Source: Acidovorax sp. (GTDB lineage Bacteria > Pseudomonadota > Gammaproteobacteria > Burkholderiales > Burkholderiaceae_C). From it: DNA of 64,000 nt. Of this stretch, positions 37,239 through 46,053 are shown piece after piece. The stretch is from NCBI RefSeq assembly GCF_021287135.1, contig NZ_JAJTBB010000065.1, positions 1 to 64,000 of the forward strand, written 5' to 3'. Under the pieces are notes generated by a model. That model did no database searches and was not told the DNA's origin. It worked only from the letters and a program-made list of their open reading frames with translations. Every line of letters starts with the position of its first letter. The first letter of the stretch is position 1. The position numbers and the translations under genes were made by a program.

Positions 37239-38453
37239 CTACTTCAGGTAGTTCATGAAGCCGGTGATGATCACGGCGTTGAAGAAGTCAATGAACAGCG
37301 ACCCCACCAGCGGGATCACGAAGAACGCCTTGACCGAAGGGCCGTTCACCGCGGTGAAGGCGTGCATGTTGGCCATGGCATTGGGCGTGGCGCCCATGCC
37401 GAAGCCGCAGTGGCCGGCGGCGATCACGGCCGCGTCGTAGTCGCTGCCCATGACGCGGAAGGTGACAAAGTAGCCGTACGCGAACATCAGCACCGTCTGC
37501 ACCAGCAGGATCACCAGCAGCGGGCCCGCCACCTGGGCCAGCTCCCACAGCTTCATGGACATGAGCGCCATGGCCAGGAAGAACCCCAGCGAGACATTGC
37601 CCACCACGTCAAACTGGCGCAGGGGCAGTGCCCCGTCCCGCCAGTCGATGATGTTGCGCACCAGCGCGGCCACCAGCATCGGGCCCAGGTAGGCGGGCAG
37701 CGTGATGCCCAGGCTCTTGAGCCAGTTGACCAGCACCGTGCCCGCGCCAATGGACACGGCGATCAGGATGCTGGCGTACATGACCGTGTCGCCATGGCTG
37801 CTGCCGCTGCGGTCCGGTTCGGCACCCTGGGTGCCGGCGCCCGCGCCGCCCGGGACGGCCAGCGCCGGGGAGCCCGGCACGCGCAGGTGGTTGCGGCGAA
37901 TCAGCAGCGTGCCCAGCGGCCCGCCAATGACGCAGCCGGCCACCAGGCCGTAGGTGGCCGCGGCAATGGCGGCGGGCAGCGCCCCCGCCGCACCCGCCTG
38001 CTCCAGCAGCGGGCCGAAGGCGGCCGAGGTGCCGTGGCCGCCGGTGAGCGAGATCGACCCCGCGGCCACCCCGATGAGCGGGTGCACGCCCAGCGCCGCC
38101 GCCAGGCCGGCGCCCAGCAGGTTCTGCAGCACCACCAGCCCGATCGCCGCGGCCAGGAACAGTGCAACGCCCACGCCCCCTTTTTTCAGCAGCTCAAAGC
38201 TGGCCGAGAACCCGATGGTTGTGAAGAACACCAGCAGCAGGAAGGCGCGCATGTTGTCGTAGAACTGGAACGCGAACAGGCCCGTTGCGTGGCCGGCCAG
38301 CGCAATCAGCGAGAACAGCAGCCCGCCGATGATGGGGCCGGGGATGAAATAGCGTGACAGCAGGCTCACGCGGTTCTTGATGAACTCGCCGGCCACCAGC
38401 AACACGGCTGCGACGCCGATGGTTTGGGCGATATCAAGTTCAATGGTGGTCAT
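37239..38453 (-). CDS. gltS: Sodium/glutamate symporter GltS
   Basis: This 404-residue inner-membrane carrier imports glutamate with Na+. It shows the two inverted halves typical of GltS: SLTGGHGTSAAFGP in the first and AAGHCGFGMGATPNAMANM in the second, each in a pore-loop region, with about ten hydrophobic segments and a polar central loop (GAGAGTQGAEPDRSG). ATG at 38453 has AGGAG 8 bases upstream. Confidence 0.95.
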   Translation of the reverse strand: MTTIELDIAQTIGVAAVLLVAGEFIKNRVSLLSRYFIPGPIIGGLLFSLIALAGHATGLFAFQFYDNMRAFLLLVFFTTIGFSASFELLKKGGVGVALFLAAAIGLVVLQNLLGAGLAAALGVHPLIGVAAGSISLTGGHGTSAAFGPLLEQAGAAGALPAAIAAATYGLVAGCVIGGPLGTLLIRRNHLRVPGSPALAVPGGAGAGTQGAEPDRSGSSHGDTVMYASILIAVSIGAGTVLVNWLKSLGITLPAYLGPMLVAALVRNIIDWRDGALPLRQFDVVGNVSLGFFLAMALMSMKLWELAQVAGPLLVILLVQTVLMFAYGYFVTFRVMGSDYDAAVIAAGHCGFGMGATPNAMANMHAFTAVNGPSVKAFFVIPLVGSLFIDFFNAVIITGFMNYLK

Positions 38454-38502
38454 GGCGGCGTCTCCTGGATACCTCGAAGGGTGAAGGCACACGTGCCCCG
38501 AT

Positions 38503-38570
38503 GCAATATTTGCTATGCTTTAGATAGCTGCTTGCGCAATATCTATGCGCTATAGAGCCCAATTTTACCC
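38503..38570 (+). repeat. 60-bp repeat copy between gltS and rluE
   Basis: It reads ATTTGCTATGCTTTAGATAG, CTGCTTGCGCAATATCTATG and CGCTATAGAGCCCAATTTTA. It points toward the rluE-like gene and ends about 100 bp before its ATG. Confidence 0.8.
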
Positions 38571-38673
38571 TCACCCCAATAACCCCAAAAACCCCCAAAT
38601 CCGGTACCTTGCGAACTGCCGGCCCAGTTGCTCCGCCGGGCACCGCCACCCGCGGGGGTATGCTCGGCGCCCC

Positions 38674-39312
38674 ATGCCACCCCGCCTGATCCGCTTTTAC
38701 AAACCCTATGGCGTGCTGAGCCAGTTCACGCCCGAGGGGCGGTGGCAGGGCCTCAAGGACTACATCGACCTGCCCGGCGTGTACGTGGCGGGCCGGCTGG
38801 ATGCCGATAGCGAGGGGCTGCTGCTGCTCACCGACAACGGCGCGCTGCAGGCGCGCATTGCCGATCCGCGCTTCAAGATGGAAAAGACCTACTGGGTGCA
38901 GGTGGAGGGCATTCCGGACGAGGCCGCGCTCGCGGCGCTGCGCCAGGGCGTGGTGCTCAACGACGGCCCCACCCTGCCCGCGCGGGCGCGGCTGCTGGAG
39001 CCCGCCCCCGCGCTCGGCCCGCGCAACCCGCCCATCCGCGAACGCAAGCACATTCCCACGGCGTGGATCGAGCTGGTCATCCGCGAAGGCCGCAACCGCC
39101 AGGTGCGCCGCATGACGGCCGCGGTGGGCCACCCCACGCTGCGGCTGGTCCGCGCGGCCATCGGGCCGCACACGCTGCAAGGGCTGGCGCCGGGCACCTG
39201 GGCCGATGCCGAGCCGGGCGCCCTGGCCGCCTATGGCGCGGCCTCCGCCCCCATGCGCCGCGACAAGGCCGAGCCGCGGGCGCGCAGGAATGCGCGCAAG
39301 CCTTCGGGATAG
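38674..39312 (+). CDS. rluE: 23S rRNA pseudouridine synthase E family (RsuA/RluB/E/F)
   Basis: The 212-residue protein is a pseudouridine synthase of the RsuA group. The catalytic aspartate is Asp43 in [24 protein letters not shown] and [25 protein letters not shown] are the other family blocks. It lacks the N-terminal S4 domain, as in RluE, which modifies U2457 of E. coli 23S rRNA. Its last 82 bp overlap the convergent glutathione-transferase gene. Confidence 0.88.
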   Translation: MPPRLIRFYKPYGVLSQFTPEGRWQGLKDYIDLPGVYVAGRLDADSEGLLLLTDNGALQARIADPRFKMEKTYWVQVEGIPDEAALAALRQGVVLNDGPTLPARARLLEPAPALGPRNPPIRERKHIPTAWIELVIREGRNRQVRRMTAAVGHPTLRLVRAAIGPHTLQGLAPGTWADAEPGALAAYGAASAPMRRDKAEPRARRNARKPSG

Positions 39313-39944
39313 CCTGCGTCCACGGCCTGGCGCAACGAGGCGCGCTGCGCCAGGGCCTGGCGCCAATCCGCCACCTGCGGCACGCCCCGCCACAGCCCCA
39401 GGTCCACCACGCCGGGCAGTGTGTCGATCACGTCGAAATAGCGGAACACGGGGCCGAACACCGCGTCCACCATGCAGAAATCCGCCCCGGCGAAATAGGG
39501 CCCCGGCCCGCCGCGTTGCGCCAGCGCCTGCTCCAGCTGCACAAAACGTCCGTGCAACTGCTGCGCACTGGCCTGCAGCGCAGCCTCGTGCGGCGCGGCA
39601 TAAAACGTACCGATGGTGTTGAGCACGGCCGAGCCAAACTCCATCCACGCACGGTGGCGGGCGCGCTGCAGCGGGTCCTGCGGGTGCAGCGGGGGCATGG
39701 CCACTTCGTCCAGGTATTCGCAGATCACGGCGGACTCGAACAGTGCTTCCCCGCGCACCTGCAGCACCGGCGTCTTGCCCAGCGGCGAAAGGGCCAGGAA
39801 CCACGCGGGCTTGTGCGCCAGGTCGACGGTGCGGCGCTCGAAGGCGAGGCCTTTCTCGTGCAGCACGATGGCCACGCGCTGCACGTAGGGGCACAGCGCA
39901 TGCGAGACCAGCGTGGGCAGGGAGCTGCCCGCCGCGGCGGTCAT
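39231..39944 (-). CDS. Glutathione S-transferase family protein (CPY-type)
   Basis: The 237-residue protein has a thioredoxin-like N-terminal domain with [10 protein letters not shown] (Cys18), [19 protein letters not shown] and an all-alpha C-terminal domain ([21 protein letters not shown]). The Cys-Pro-Tyr motif suggests omega-like thiol-transferase activity rather than classical conjugation. Its start overlaps the stop of the upstream gstA-like gene (ATGA), so the two are translationally coupled. Its end overlaps the convergent rluE by 82 bp. Confidence 0.88.
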   Translation of the reverse strand: MTAAAGSSLPTLVSHALCPYVQRVAIVLHEKGLAFERRTVDLAHKPAWFLALSPLGKTPVLQVRGEALFESAVICEYLDEVAMPPLHPQDPLQRARHRAWMEFGSAVLNTIGTFYAAPHEAALQASAQQLHGRFVQLEQALAQRGGPGPYFAGADFCMVDAVFGPVFRYFDVIDTLPGVVDLGLWRGVPQVADWRQALAQRASLRQAVDAGYPEGLRAFLRARGSALSRRMGAEAAP

Positions 39945-40549
39945 GCCAGCAGCCCCTCGGCCCGCAGCGCGGCCTGCACCGGCGCACGTGCCGCCACGCG
40001 GGCCATCCAGGCCTGCAGATGCGGGTAGGCCGTGAGCGGCACGCCCAGCAGGTGGGCCCAGTTCAGGATGGTGAAGCCGTAGGCGTCGGCCACGCTGTAG
40101 CCGCCCGCCAGGAAATCGCTGCGCGCCAGCACGGCGTCCAGCTCCGCAAACCGCGTGGCCAGCTTGGCCTTGACCGCCTGCCGCGTGGATTCGGCGGTCT
40201 CCTTGTGCCACAGCCAAGGGCTGAAGCCCTTGTGCAGCTCGGTGCTGATGAAGGTCAGCCATTCGACCACGGCCAGGCGCTGGCGCGACCCCGGCGGGCC
40301 GATTAGCGCCCGCGCAGGGTCCAGGTCGGCCACGTACTGCAGCAGGGCTGCACCTTCGGCATGGCGCGAGCCATCGCCCAGTTCCAGCAGGGGCACGTAG
40401 CCGCGCGGCGACACGTCAAGGAAATTGCCCCCCGCCTCGGTGGTGTGCGTGCGCAAGTCCACCTTGACGAGTTCAAACGAGGCACCGACTTCGCGCAGTG
40501 CAATGTGGACGGCAAGCGAGCAGGCGCCGGGGGAGTAGTAGAGCTTCAT
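39941..40549 (-). CDS. gstA: Beta-class glutathione S-transferase
   Basis: The 202-residue protein begins MKLYYSPGAC, with Cys10 in the position typical of bacterial beta-class GSTs. FLDVSPRGYVPLLELGDG and EGAALLQYVADLDP follow, then the alpha domain with FLAGGYSVADAYGFTILNWA. It conjugates or reduces electrophiles with glutathione in the cytoplasm. It is divergent from a LysR regulator across 112 bp, which may control the two-gene GST unit. Confidence 0.92.
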   Translation of the reverse strand: MKLYYSPGACSLAVHIALREVGASFELVKVDLRTHTTEAGGNFLDVSPRGYVPLLELGDGSRHAEGAALLQYVADLDPARALIGPPGSRQRLAVVEWLTFISTELHKGFSPWLWHKETAESTRQAVKAKLATRFAELDAVLARSDFLAGGYSVADAYGFTILNWAHLLGVPLTAYPHLQAWMARVAARAPVQAALRAEGLLA

Positions 40550-40661
40550 GGAGCGGGGCTTTCTGTGCAAGGGAGTGGAGGATCGTCCTCCCGCAGACGC
40601 GACGGCCTGCAGGCGACGCCTGGAATTTATGATTGCAGTGCCGCAAATAAAATACGCAGCC

Positions 40662-41552
40662 ATGAAATCATCGATTGCACCAACGCAATACCGCCTGGGC
40701 GCCGCCGAGCTGGAGGTGCTGCTGGCCATGGCGCGCACCGGCACCCTGGCGGGCGCGGGCGAGCGCCTGGGGGTGGATGCCTCGACCGTGTTCCGGGCCA
40801 TCCAGCGCATGGAGCGTGGGCTGGGGCAGCCGCTGTTCGAACGCTCGCGCGCGGGCTACCGCGCCACGGACCTGGCCCAGGCCCTGGCCGAGCAGGCCGA
40901 GCGCGTGGAGGCCGCCCTGGAAGCGGCCCGGGCTGCGGCCCAGGCGCAGCCCGAGCAAGTGACGGGCACGGTGCGCCTCTCGACCACCGACACCCTCCTG
41001 CACGGGCTCATCGCGCCGGCCCTGCAGCAGTTGCAGCCACGCCACCCCGCACTGGTGTTTGAATTGCATGCCAGCAACGAGCTGGTGAGCCTCACCCGGC
41101 GCGACACCGACATCGCCGTGCGGGCCACCCGGCGCCCGCCGCAGCACTTGGTCGGCCGGCAGCTGGGCATGATCCGCTCGGCGCTGTACGCCGGTGCCTC
41201 CAGCCCGGCCCAGTGGTCCGATGTGGAGGCGGGCCGCGCCGCCTGGATCGCGCTGGACGACGCCATTCCCGACCACCCGTCCGTGCGCTGGCGCAGAAAG
41301 CACTTTCCCCGGGCACAGCCCACCTTCCGCGTCAACACCGCGCTCACGGTGATGGAACTGGTCGGCCGCGGCATGGGGATTGGCGTGCTGCCGATCTTCC
41401 TGGCGCAGCACCGCAGCGAACTGCGCCCGCTCACCGGCTCGCTGGAGGACAGCGAAACGCAGCTGTGGCTGCTGACGCACCCGGAATCACGCCACCTGCG
41501 GCGCATCGCGGCGGTGTACGGCCACCTTGCCGAGACGGTGCAGCTGCCCTGA
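40662..41552 (+). CDS. LysR-family transcriptional regulator
   Basis: The 296-residue protein has an N-terminal LysR HTH (LEVLLAMARTGTLAGAGERL, GVDASTVFRAIQRMERGLG, QPLFERSRAGYRATDLAQAL) and a substrate-binding effector domain (GTVRLSTTDTLLHGLIAPAL, VELVGRGMGIGVLPIFLA-like). It is divergent from gstA, the standard LysR target layout; the inducer is unknown. ATG at 40662 was preferred over 40629 because it gives the usual distance to the HTH. Confidence 0.92.
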   Translation: MKSSIAPTQYRLGAAELEVLLAMARTGTLAGAGERLGVDASTVFRAIQRMERGLGQPLFERSRAGYRATDLAQALAEQAERVEAALEAARAAAQAQPEQVTGTVRLSTTDTLLHGLIAPALQQLQPRHPALVFELHASNELVSLTRRDTDIAVRATRRPPQHLVGRQLGMIRSALYAGASSPAQWSDVEAGRAAWIALDDAIPDHPSVRWRRKHFPRAQPTFRVNTALTVMELVGRGMGIGVLPIFLAQHRSELRPLTGSLEDSETQLWLLTHPESRHLRRIAAVYGHLAETVQLP

Positions 41553-41631
41553 GCGCCGGGCACACGCTCGGGGCCCCGCACCAAACACCCGCCAAAACGC
41601 CCGCGGAAGGCGCGCGGGCGGCCGCCGCAGC

Positions 41632-42117
41632 CTACGCGGCCCCGCGGCGCGCCGCTTCAATGGCCGCGATATCGATCTTCCGCATGGTCATCATGGCGTT
41701 GAAGGCACGCCGTGCGGCGGCAGGGTCGGGGTCGGTGATAGCCGCCAGCAGCGCGCGCGGGGTGATCTGCCAGGACACACCCCAGCGGTCCTTGCACCAG
41801 CCGCATTCGCTCTCCTGCCCGCCGTTGTCCACGATGGCGTGCCACAGGCGGTCCGTCTCGGCCTGGTCGTCGGTGGCGACCTGAAAGGAGAAGGCCTCGC
41901 TGTGCTGGAAGTGCGGCCCTCCATTGAGCCCCACGCACGGGATGCCCGCCACCGTGAACTCCACCGTCAGCACGTCCCCCTGCTGGCCGTCGGGATAGTC
42001 GCCCGGCGCACGGAACGTGGCGCCCACGGCGCTGTCGGGAAAAGTGCGGGCGTAAAACCGGGCAGCCTCCAGGGCGTCGCCGTCGTACCACAGGCAGATG
42101 GTGTTCTTGGGGGACAT
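41632..42117 (-). CDS. VOC-family protein (PhnB / demethylubiquinone-methyltransferase-like)
   Basis: The 161-residue protein resembles the PhnB-type vicinal-oxygen-chelate fold: ICLWYDGDALEAARFYARTF, VEFTVAGIPCVGLNGGPHF, FSFQVATDDQAETDRLW and ESECGWCKDRWGVSWQITP. These proteins are often annotated as 3-demethylubiquinone methyltransferases but lack a methyltransferase fold; no reaction is assigned. ATG at 42117 has GGAG upstream. Confidence 0.88.
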   Translation of the reverse strand: MSPKNTICLWYDGDALEAARFYARTFPDSAVGATFRAPGDYPDGQQGDVLTVEFTVAGIPCVGLNGGPHFQHSEAFSFQVATDDQAETDRLWHAIVDNGGQESECGWCKDRWGVSWQITPRALLAAITDPDPAAARRAFNAMMTMRKIDIAAIEAARRGAA

Positions 42118-42310
42118 CGTCGGGTCTCCAGCAGGTGTAGTGCCGCCGGCCTCATGGGCAGGCACGCCGCCATGGTATGTGCGCAATCCGCCGGTACCCC
42201 TCCAAGCCCGCGCCGGCAGCAGGGCTGCTCCCTGCCCTGGTCTGCTGCCACGGCGTTGTCAGCGGCCCCTCCGTAGAGTGCCGGGATCCATTGATTCCAA
42301 GGTCCCCTCC

Positions 42311-42865
42311 ATGAAGACACAGTTTTACGGCGCCTGCAGCCTGGATGGCTTTCTGGCCACGCCCGACCACGACCTCGGCTGGCTGCTGCAGTTCGGCGAA
42401 ATCGAAGGCTCCAGCTACCCGGCGTTCCTCCGCGGCGTGGGGGCCCTGGCGATGGGCTCGCACACCTACGAATGGATGCTGCGGCACGCGGTGGACGCCG
42501 GCCAGCCGTGGCCCTACGCGCAGCCAGTGTGGGTGTTCAGCTCGCGCACCTTGCGCCCGGTGGACGGCGCCGACGTGCGTTTTGTGGGCGGTGACGTGCG
42601 GCCGGTGCACGAGGCCATGCGGCGGGCCGCAGCCGGCCGCAATGTGTGGGTGGTGGGCGGCGGCGCGCTGGTGGGACAGTTCTACGACGCGGGCCTGCTG
42701 GACGAGCTGATCGTGCAGATCGCCCCCGTCACCCTGGGCGAAGGCCTGCCCTTGCTGCCCCGCCGGATCACGCAGCCGCCGCTGCGCCTGCAGTCCGTCA
42801 CGACGCTGGGCGGCGGCTTTGCCGAGCTGCGGTACGAGGTGCCCCGCCCGGGTCAGTCCGCCTGA
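42311..42865 (+). CDS. Dihydrofolate-reductase-family protein (RibD C-terminal-like)
   Basis: The 184-residue protein has the DHFR/RibD-C fold: YGACSLDGFLATPDHDLGWL at the N-terminus, GALAMGSHTYEWML, VWVVGGGALVGQFYDAGLLD and IQIAPVTLGEGLPLLP-like strands. It probably binds NADPH as a reductase of unknown substrate and is not FolA. Its end overlaps the convergent DUF2242 gene by 13 bp. Confidence 0.85.
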   Translation: MKTQFYGACSLDGFLATPDHDLGWLLQFGEIEGSSYPAFLRGVGALAMGSHTYEWMLRHAVDAGQPWPYAQPVWVFSSRTLRPVDGADVRFVGGDVRPVHEAMRRAAAGRNVWVVGGGALVGQFYDAGLLDELIVQIAPVTLGEGLPLLPRRITQPPLRLQSVTTLGGGFAELRYEVPRPGQSA

Positions 42866-43464
42866 GCCTGGTCGAGCAGCAGATAGCGCTTCACCAGGTC
42901 GAAAAAGCTCTCATAGAAGGTGTCCTTGGAGATCGTTTCGCTGGCCACCTTGACCAGCGAATCGCTGCTGGCCGAGAACGGCAGAGACACCGAGCCGATG
43001 GCCCCCACGCCGACACTGGCGGAATTGTTGGTCTTGCGCAGGGCATAGGTGTCCTGCAGCGCGGTCACGAACCCCAGGCTCACCTTGCCGTCCCCGGCCT
43101 CGGCCACGCACACCACGCGCACCACCATCTGCAGATGCGACTCCGCCTCGGGCTGGAAGCTCTTCTTGCCCTCCACCAGCTCGGGCTGCTGGGTGGCGAT
43201 GATGTAGCCCTGGCTCAGCAAGGCCCGGCGCGCGGCTTCGCAGGTCTGCTGGGGCGTCGCGTCGAACAGGCGCGAAAAGGTGGTGACGGATCCGAAATTC
43301 TCGGGCACGGCAAATGTGCGCACGCTGGCACAGCCGCCCAGCGCCGCGAGGGCCGCGCCCAGTGCCAGCGCTGCCGCGGCCCGGCGCACCCCGGCACCGC
43401 TCGTCCGCACGGCGGCTGCGGGACGCTCCAGGCGCCCTGGCAATGCGGGTGTGGGACAACTCAA
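42853..43464 (-). CDS. DUF2242 lipoprotein
   Basis: The 203-residue protein has a long signal with lipobox LGGC (Cys45), then a compact domain (FSRLFDATPQQTCEAARRAL, QPELVEGKKSFQPEAESHLQ, TISKDTFYESFFDLVKRYLL) that I recognise as DUF2242, found mainly in beta-proteobacteria. The start is TTG at 43464, supported by AAGGAG 8 bases upstream; GTG at 43410 would shorten the unusually long signal. Envelope location is predicted; the role is unknown. Confidence 0.8.
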   Translation of the reverse strand: MSCPTPALPGRLERPAAAVRTSGAGVRRAAAALALGAALAALGGCASVRTFAVPENFGSVTTFSRLFDATPQQTCEAARRALLSQGYIIATQQPELVEGKKSFQPEAESHLQMVVRVVCVAEAGDGKVSLGFVTALQDTYALRKTNNSASVGVGAIGSVSLPFSASSDSLVKVASETISKDTFYESFFDLVKRYLLLDQAQAD

Positions 43465-43531
43465 AATGCACGCTCCTTCTTTTTGCTCTTTCCACTGTCG
43501 TCAAGGTGCCTGCCGCGGGGAGTCCCCGGGC

Positions 43532-43810
43532 TAAGAACGTGTTGACGATCTCGCAGGGGATCGCGTTGGAGCGCAATCGGGATGAGCGGATGCTTCGGAT
43601 GCGCCGCATGGGCTCGTGCCCATGCAAGCAGCCGAGGCGTCCAATCACCCGATTTCGCTCCAACCCTTCGGGCAGCGGCCTTTGCGGGCGGTCTGCGGCG
43701 TTGCGGCGCTTGTGGATAGCCGGGCTATTCACGGCGCACCGCGCCTTGCATCCCTTCCCGCAAAGACCGCTGCGCGACCCCTGGGAGATCGTAAACACGT
43801 TCTAAGAACG
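43532..43810. mobile_element. MITE-like element with 31-bp terminal inverted repeats
   Basis: The left end (43532-43565) starts AAGAACGTGTTGACGATCTC; the right end (43773-43803) is its near reverse complement, CGCGACCCCTGGGAGATCGT then AAACACGTTCT. CTAAGAACG appears at both outer edges (43531-43539 and 43802-43810), a possible target duplication or nested end. The core contains GCGGTCTGCGGCGTTGC and GCGCCTTGCATCCCTTCCC, related to the palindromic family at 34466. It has no coding capacity, so movement would need a transposase elsewhere. It sits upstream of DUF2242 in a 572-bp gene-free gap. Confidence 0.65.
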
Positions 43811-43950
43811 GCGTTCAAGCCCCATGAGAGGGTTTGCGCGCGCCACAGTTCCACCAGCCGGCAAGTATCGCCCCACCCCGTGGCTTCCCGGTGTCAGCAG
43901 GTGTGAATGGCCCCAGGCCCCGGTGCGGACGCCGGTCCGCCGGTTGCAGG

Positions 43951-44013
43951 CAATTGCTATACTATTGATAGCTGCCCACGCTTTGAATACGGCGCGGGCG
44001 CCCTTTTTTACCC
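43951..44013 (+). repeat. 60-bp repeat copy upstream of the nuclease gene
   Basis: It reads CAATTGCTATACTATTGATA, GCTGCCCACGCTTTGAATAC and GGCGCGGGCGCCCTTTTTTA, ending 24 bp before the ATG at 44037 in the same orientation. The right half is more diverged than in other copies. Confidence 0.75.
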
Positions 44014-44036
44014 ACAGCCCAGCCCGCCAGAGCCCC

Positions 44037-44480
44037 ATGTCCCTTGCCGCCCTTGTCTGCCTGATCGTCGCCATCAGCGACGGCGACACGCTCACCGCCC
44101 GCTGCGGGGCCGGCGGCGCCTACCGGCAGGTGAAGGTGCGTGTGGCGGCCATTGACGCGCCCGAATCGCGCCAGGCCTTTGGACAGAAGTCGCGCCAGAA
44201 CCTGGCGCGCCTGTGCTTCCGCCAGCAGGCCACGCTGCAGCCGCGGGAGCAGGACAGCTACGGCCGCACCGTGGCCGATGTGCGCTGTGGCGGCACCGAC
44301 GTGGCCAGCGCCCAGGTGCGCGCGGGGCTTGCGTGGGTGTACACCCCCTATGCCGGGGCACACCCGCACCTGGGGCTGCTGCAGCAGCGGGCACGCGGCA
44401 GCGGCGTGGGCCTGTGGTCCCAGCGGCGGCCGCTGGCGCCATGGGATTACCGGCACCGGCACCCGTACCGCCCACACTGA
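44037..44480 (+). CDS. Staphylococcal-nuclease-like (thermonuclease) protein
   Basis: The 147-residue protein has the SNase OB-fold: SDGDTLTARC, KVRVAAIDAPESRQAFGQKS and YGRTVADVRCGG, which carry the Asp, Arg and Glu residues of the calcium-dependent nuclease site. A hydrophobic N-terminus (SLAALVCLIVAI) could be a short export signal. ATG at 44037 is preferred; a longer frame from 43824 reads through the repeat copy. Confidence 0.85.
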   Translation: MSLAALVCLIVAISDGDTLTARCGAGGAYRQVKVRVAAIDAPESRQAFGQKSRQNLARLCFRQQATLQPREQDSYGRTVADVRCGGTDVASAQVRAGLAWVYTPYAGAHPHLGLLQQRARGSGVGLWSQRRPLAPWDYRHRHPYRPH

Positions 44481-44642
44481 GCGGACAGCCCGCCGGGCCA
44501 GGGCATTCGGCCCGCCCGCAGCGCCCCTGGCGTACCGGCGCTAGCATCCAGGGTCTTCTGCCGGACCTCAGCGCCGCAGCGCATGCGCTGCCGGGGCCGT
44601 CGGCGCCCTCCCCCGCTTCGCTTCGCTCGCCTTCCCGACTTC

Positions 44643-45920
44643 ATGACATCTCCCCAACCCAGCCTGGCCGCCGCCGCCCAGGACCCCGCCACCGCCAGCG
44701 TCTACCGCCATGCCGGCTTCGTCGCCTTTCTGGTCGCCCGGGTGGTGGCCGTGGTGGCCACCCAGGTGCAAGCCGTGGTGGTCGCCTGGCAGGTGTATGA
44801 CCTCACGCGCCAGCCGCTGGCGCTGGCCTACGTGGGCCTGGCGCAGTTCCTGCCCATGCTGTGCCTGCTGCTGCCGGCGGGCGACCTCATCGACCGGTTC
44901 GCGCGCAAGCGCATCCTGGCTGCCAGCTGGGCCGTGGGCGGGGTGTGCAGCGCCTTGCTGTGGTGGCTGTCGGGCCACGGGACGGGCGGTGTGGCCGGCA
45001 TCTATGCGGTGCTGGTGCTGTACGGCTGCTCGCGCGCGTTTTCGGGCCCTGCCATGCAAAGCCTGCTGCCGCAGATCGTGCCGCGCGGCCAGCTCGCGCA
45101 GGCCATCGCGGCCAACAGCATGCTCATGCGGGTGGCCAGCATCGGCGGGCCGCTGCTGGGCGGCCTGCTGTATGCGCTGGGCGGCGGCAAGCTGACCTAC
45201 GCCGTGTGCTGCCTCTGCTTTGCGCTGGGGGTGGCGTTGATGCTGCGGGTGCCGGTGGCGTATGCCACGCCGCCAGCGCCTGCGCAGGGCACGATGTGGG
45301 AGCGCTTTGGGGCCGGCATCGCGTTCATCCGCTCGCGGCCCATCATCCTGGGCACCATCTCGCTGGACCTGTTTGCCGTGCTGCTGGGCGGCGTGGTGGC
45401 CCTGCTGCCCATCTATGCGCAAGAGGTGCTGCACGTCGGCCCTGCCGGGCTGGGCGCGCTGCGCAGCGCCATGGCGGTGGGCGAGGTGAGTGCCGGGCTG
45501 TACCTGAGCCTGCGGCCCTTCAACCGCCGCGTGGGGCGCACCATGTTCATCGCGGTGGCGGTGTTCGGCGTGGCCAACCTGGTGTTTGCGCTGTCGCACT
45601 GGTTCTGGGTGTCGTTCGCGGCGCTTGCCGTGGCGGGCGCGGCCGACATGGTGAGCGTGTACATCCGCGGCGCGCTGGTGCAGTTCTCCACACCGGATTC
45701 CATGCGCGGGCGCGTGAACGCGGTGAACATGCTGTTCATCGGCTCGTCTAACGAGCTGGGCGAGTTCCGCGCCGGCACCAGCGCCTCGTGGCTGGGCGTG
45801 GTGCCCGCGGCCATCGCCGGCGGCCTGTGCACCCTGGGCGTGGTCGGCGGCTGGATGCTGGCCTTCAAGGCGCTGCGTACCGTGGACCGGTTTGAAGAAG
45901 CGTCACCCGCAGCGGGCTGA
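44643..45920 (+). CDS. MFS transporter (EntS/MFS_3-like)
   Basis: The 425-residue protein has about ten to twelve hydrophobic segments and the MFS loop motif LPAGDLIDRFARKRIL between helices 2 and 3. AMQSLLPQIVPRGQLAQAIAA and the C-terminal STPDSMRGRVNAVN are typical of the EntS-like (MFS_3) exporters of siderophores and drugs. No siderophore gene is nearby, so the substrate is unassigned. ATG at 44643. Confidence 0.9.
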   Translation: MTSPQPSLAAAAQDPATASVYRHAGFVAFLVARVVAVVATQVQAVVVAWQVYDLTRQPLALAYVGLAQFLPMLCLLLPAGDLIDRFARKRILAASWAVGGVCSALLWWLSGHGTGGVAGIYAVLVLYGCSRAFSGPAMQSLLPQIVPRGQLAQAIAANSMLMRVASIGGPLLGGLLYALGGGKLTYAVCCLCFALGVALMLRVPVAYATPPAPAQGTMWERFGAGIAFIRSRPIILGTISLDLFAVLLGGVVALLPIYAQEVLHVGPAGLGALRSAMAVGEVSAGLYLSLRPFNRRVGRTMFIAVAVFGVANLVFALSHWFWVSFAALAVAGAADMVSVYIRGALVQFSTPDSMRGRVNAVNMLFIGSSNELGEFRAGTSASWLGVVPAAIAGGLCTLGVVGGWMLAFKALRTVDRFEEASPAAG

Positions 45921-46053
45921 TCGGCCGACACGCATCGATACATTCACCCACGCCTGTGTGTCCCGCAGGTAAAACCCGGGGGCCGCGCTTGCACGGCGCG
46001 GTGGCGCGGCGCACCATGCGCGCTCCACTCCCGCCGCCCGCCGGCACCGCGCC

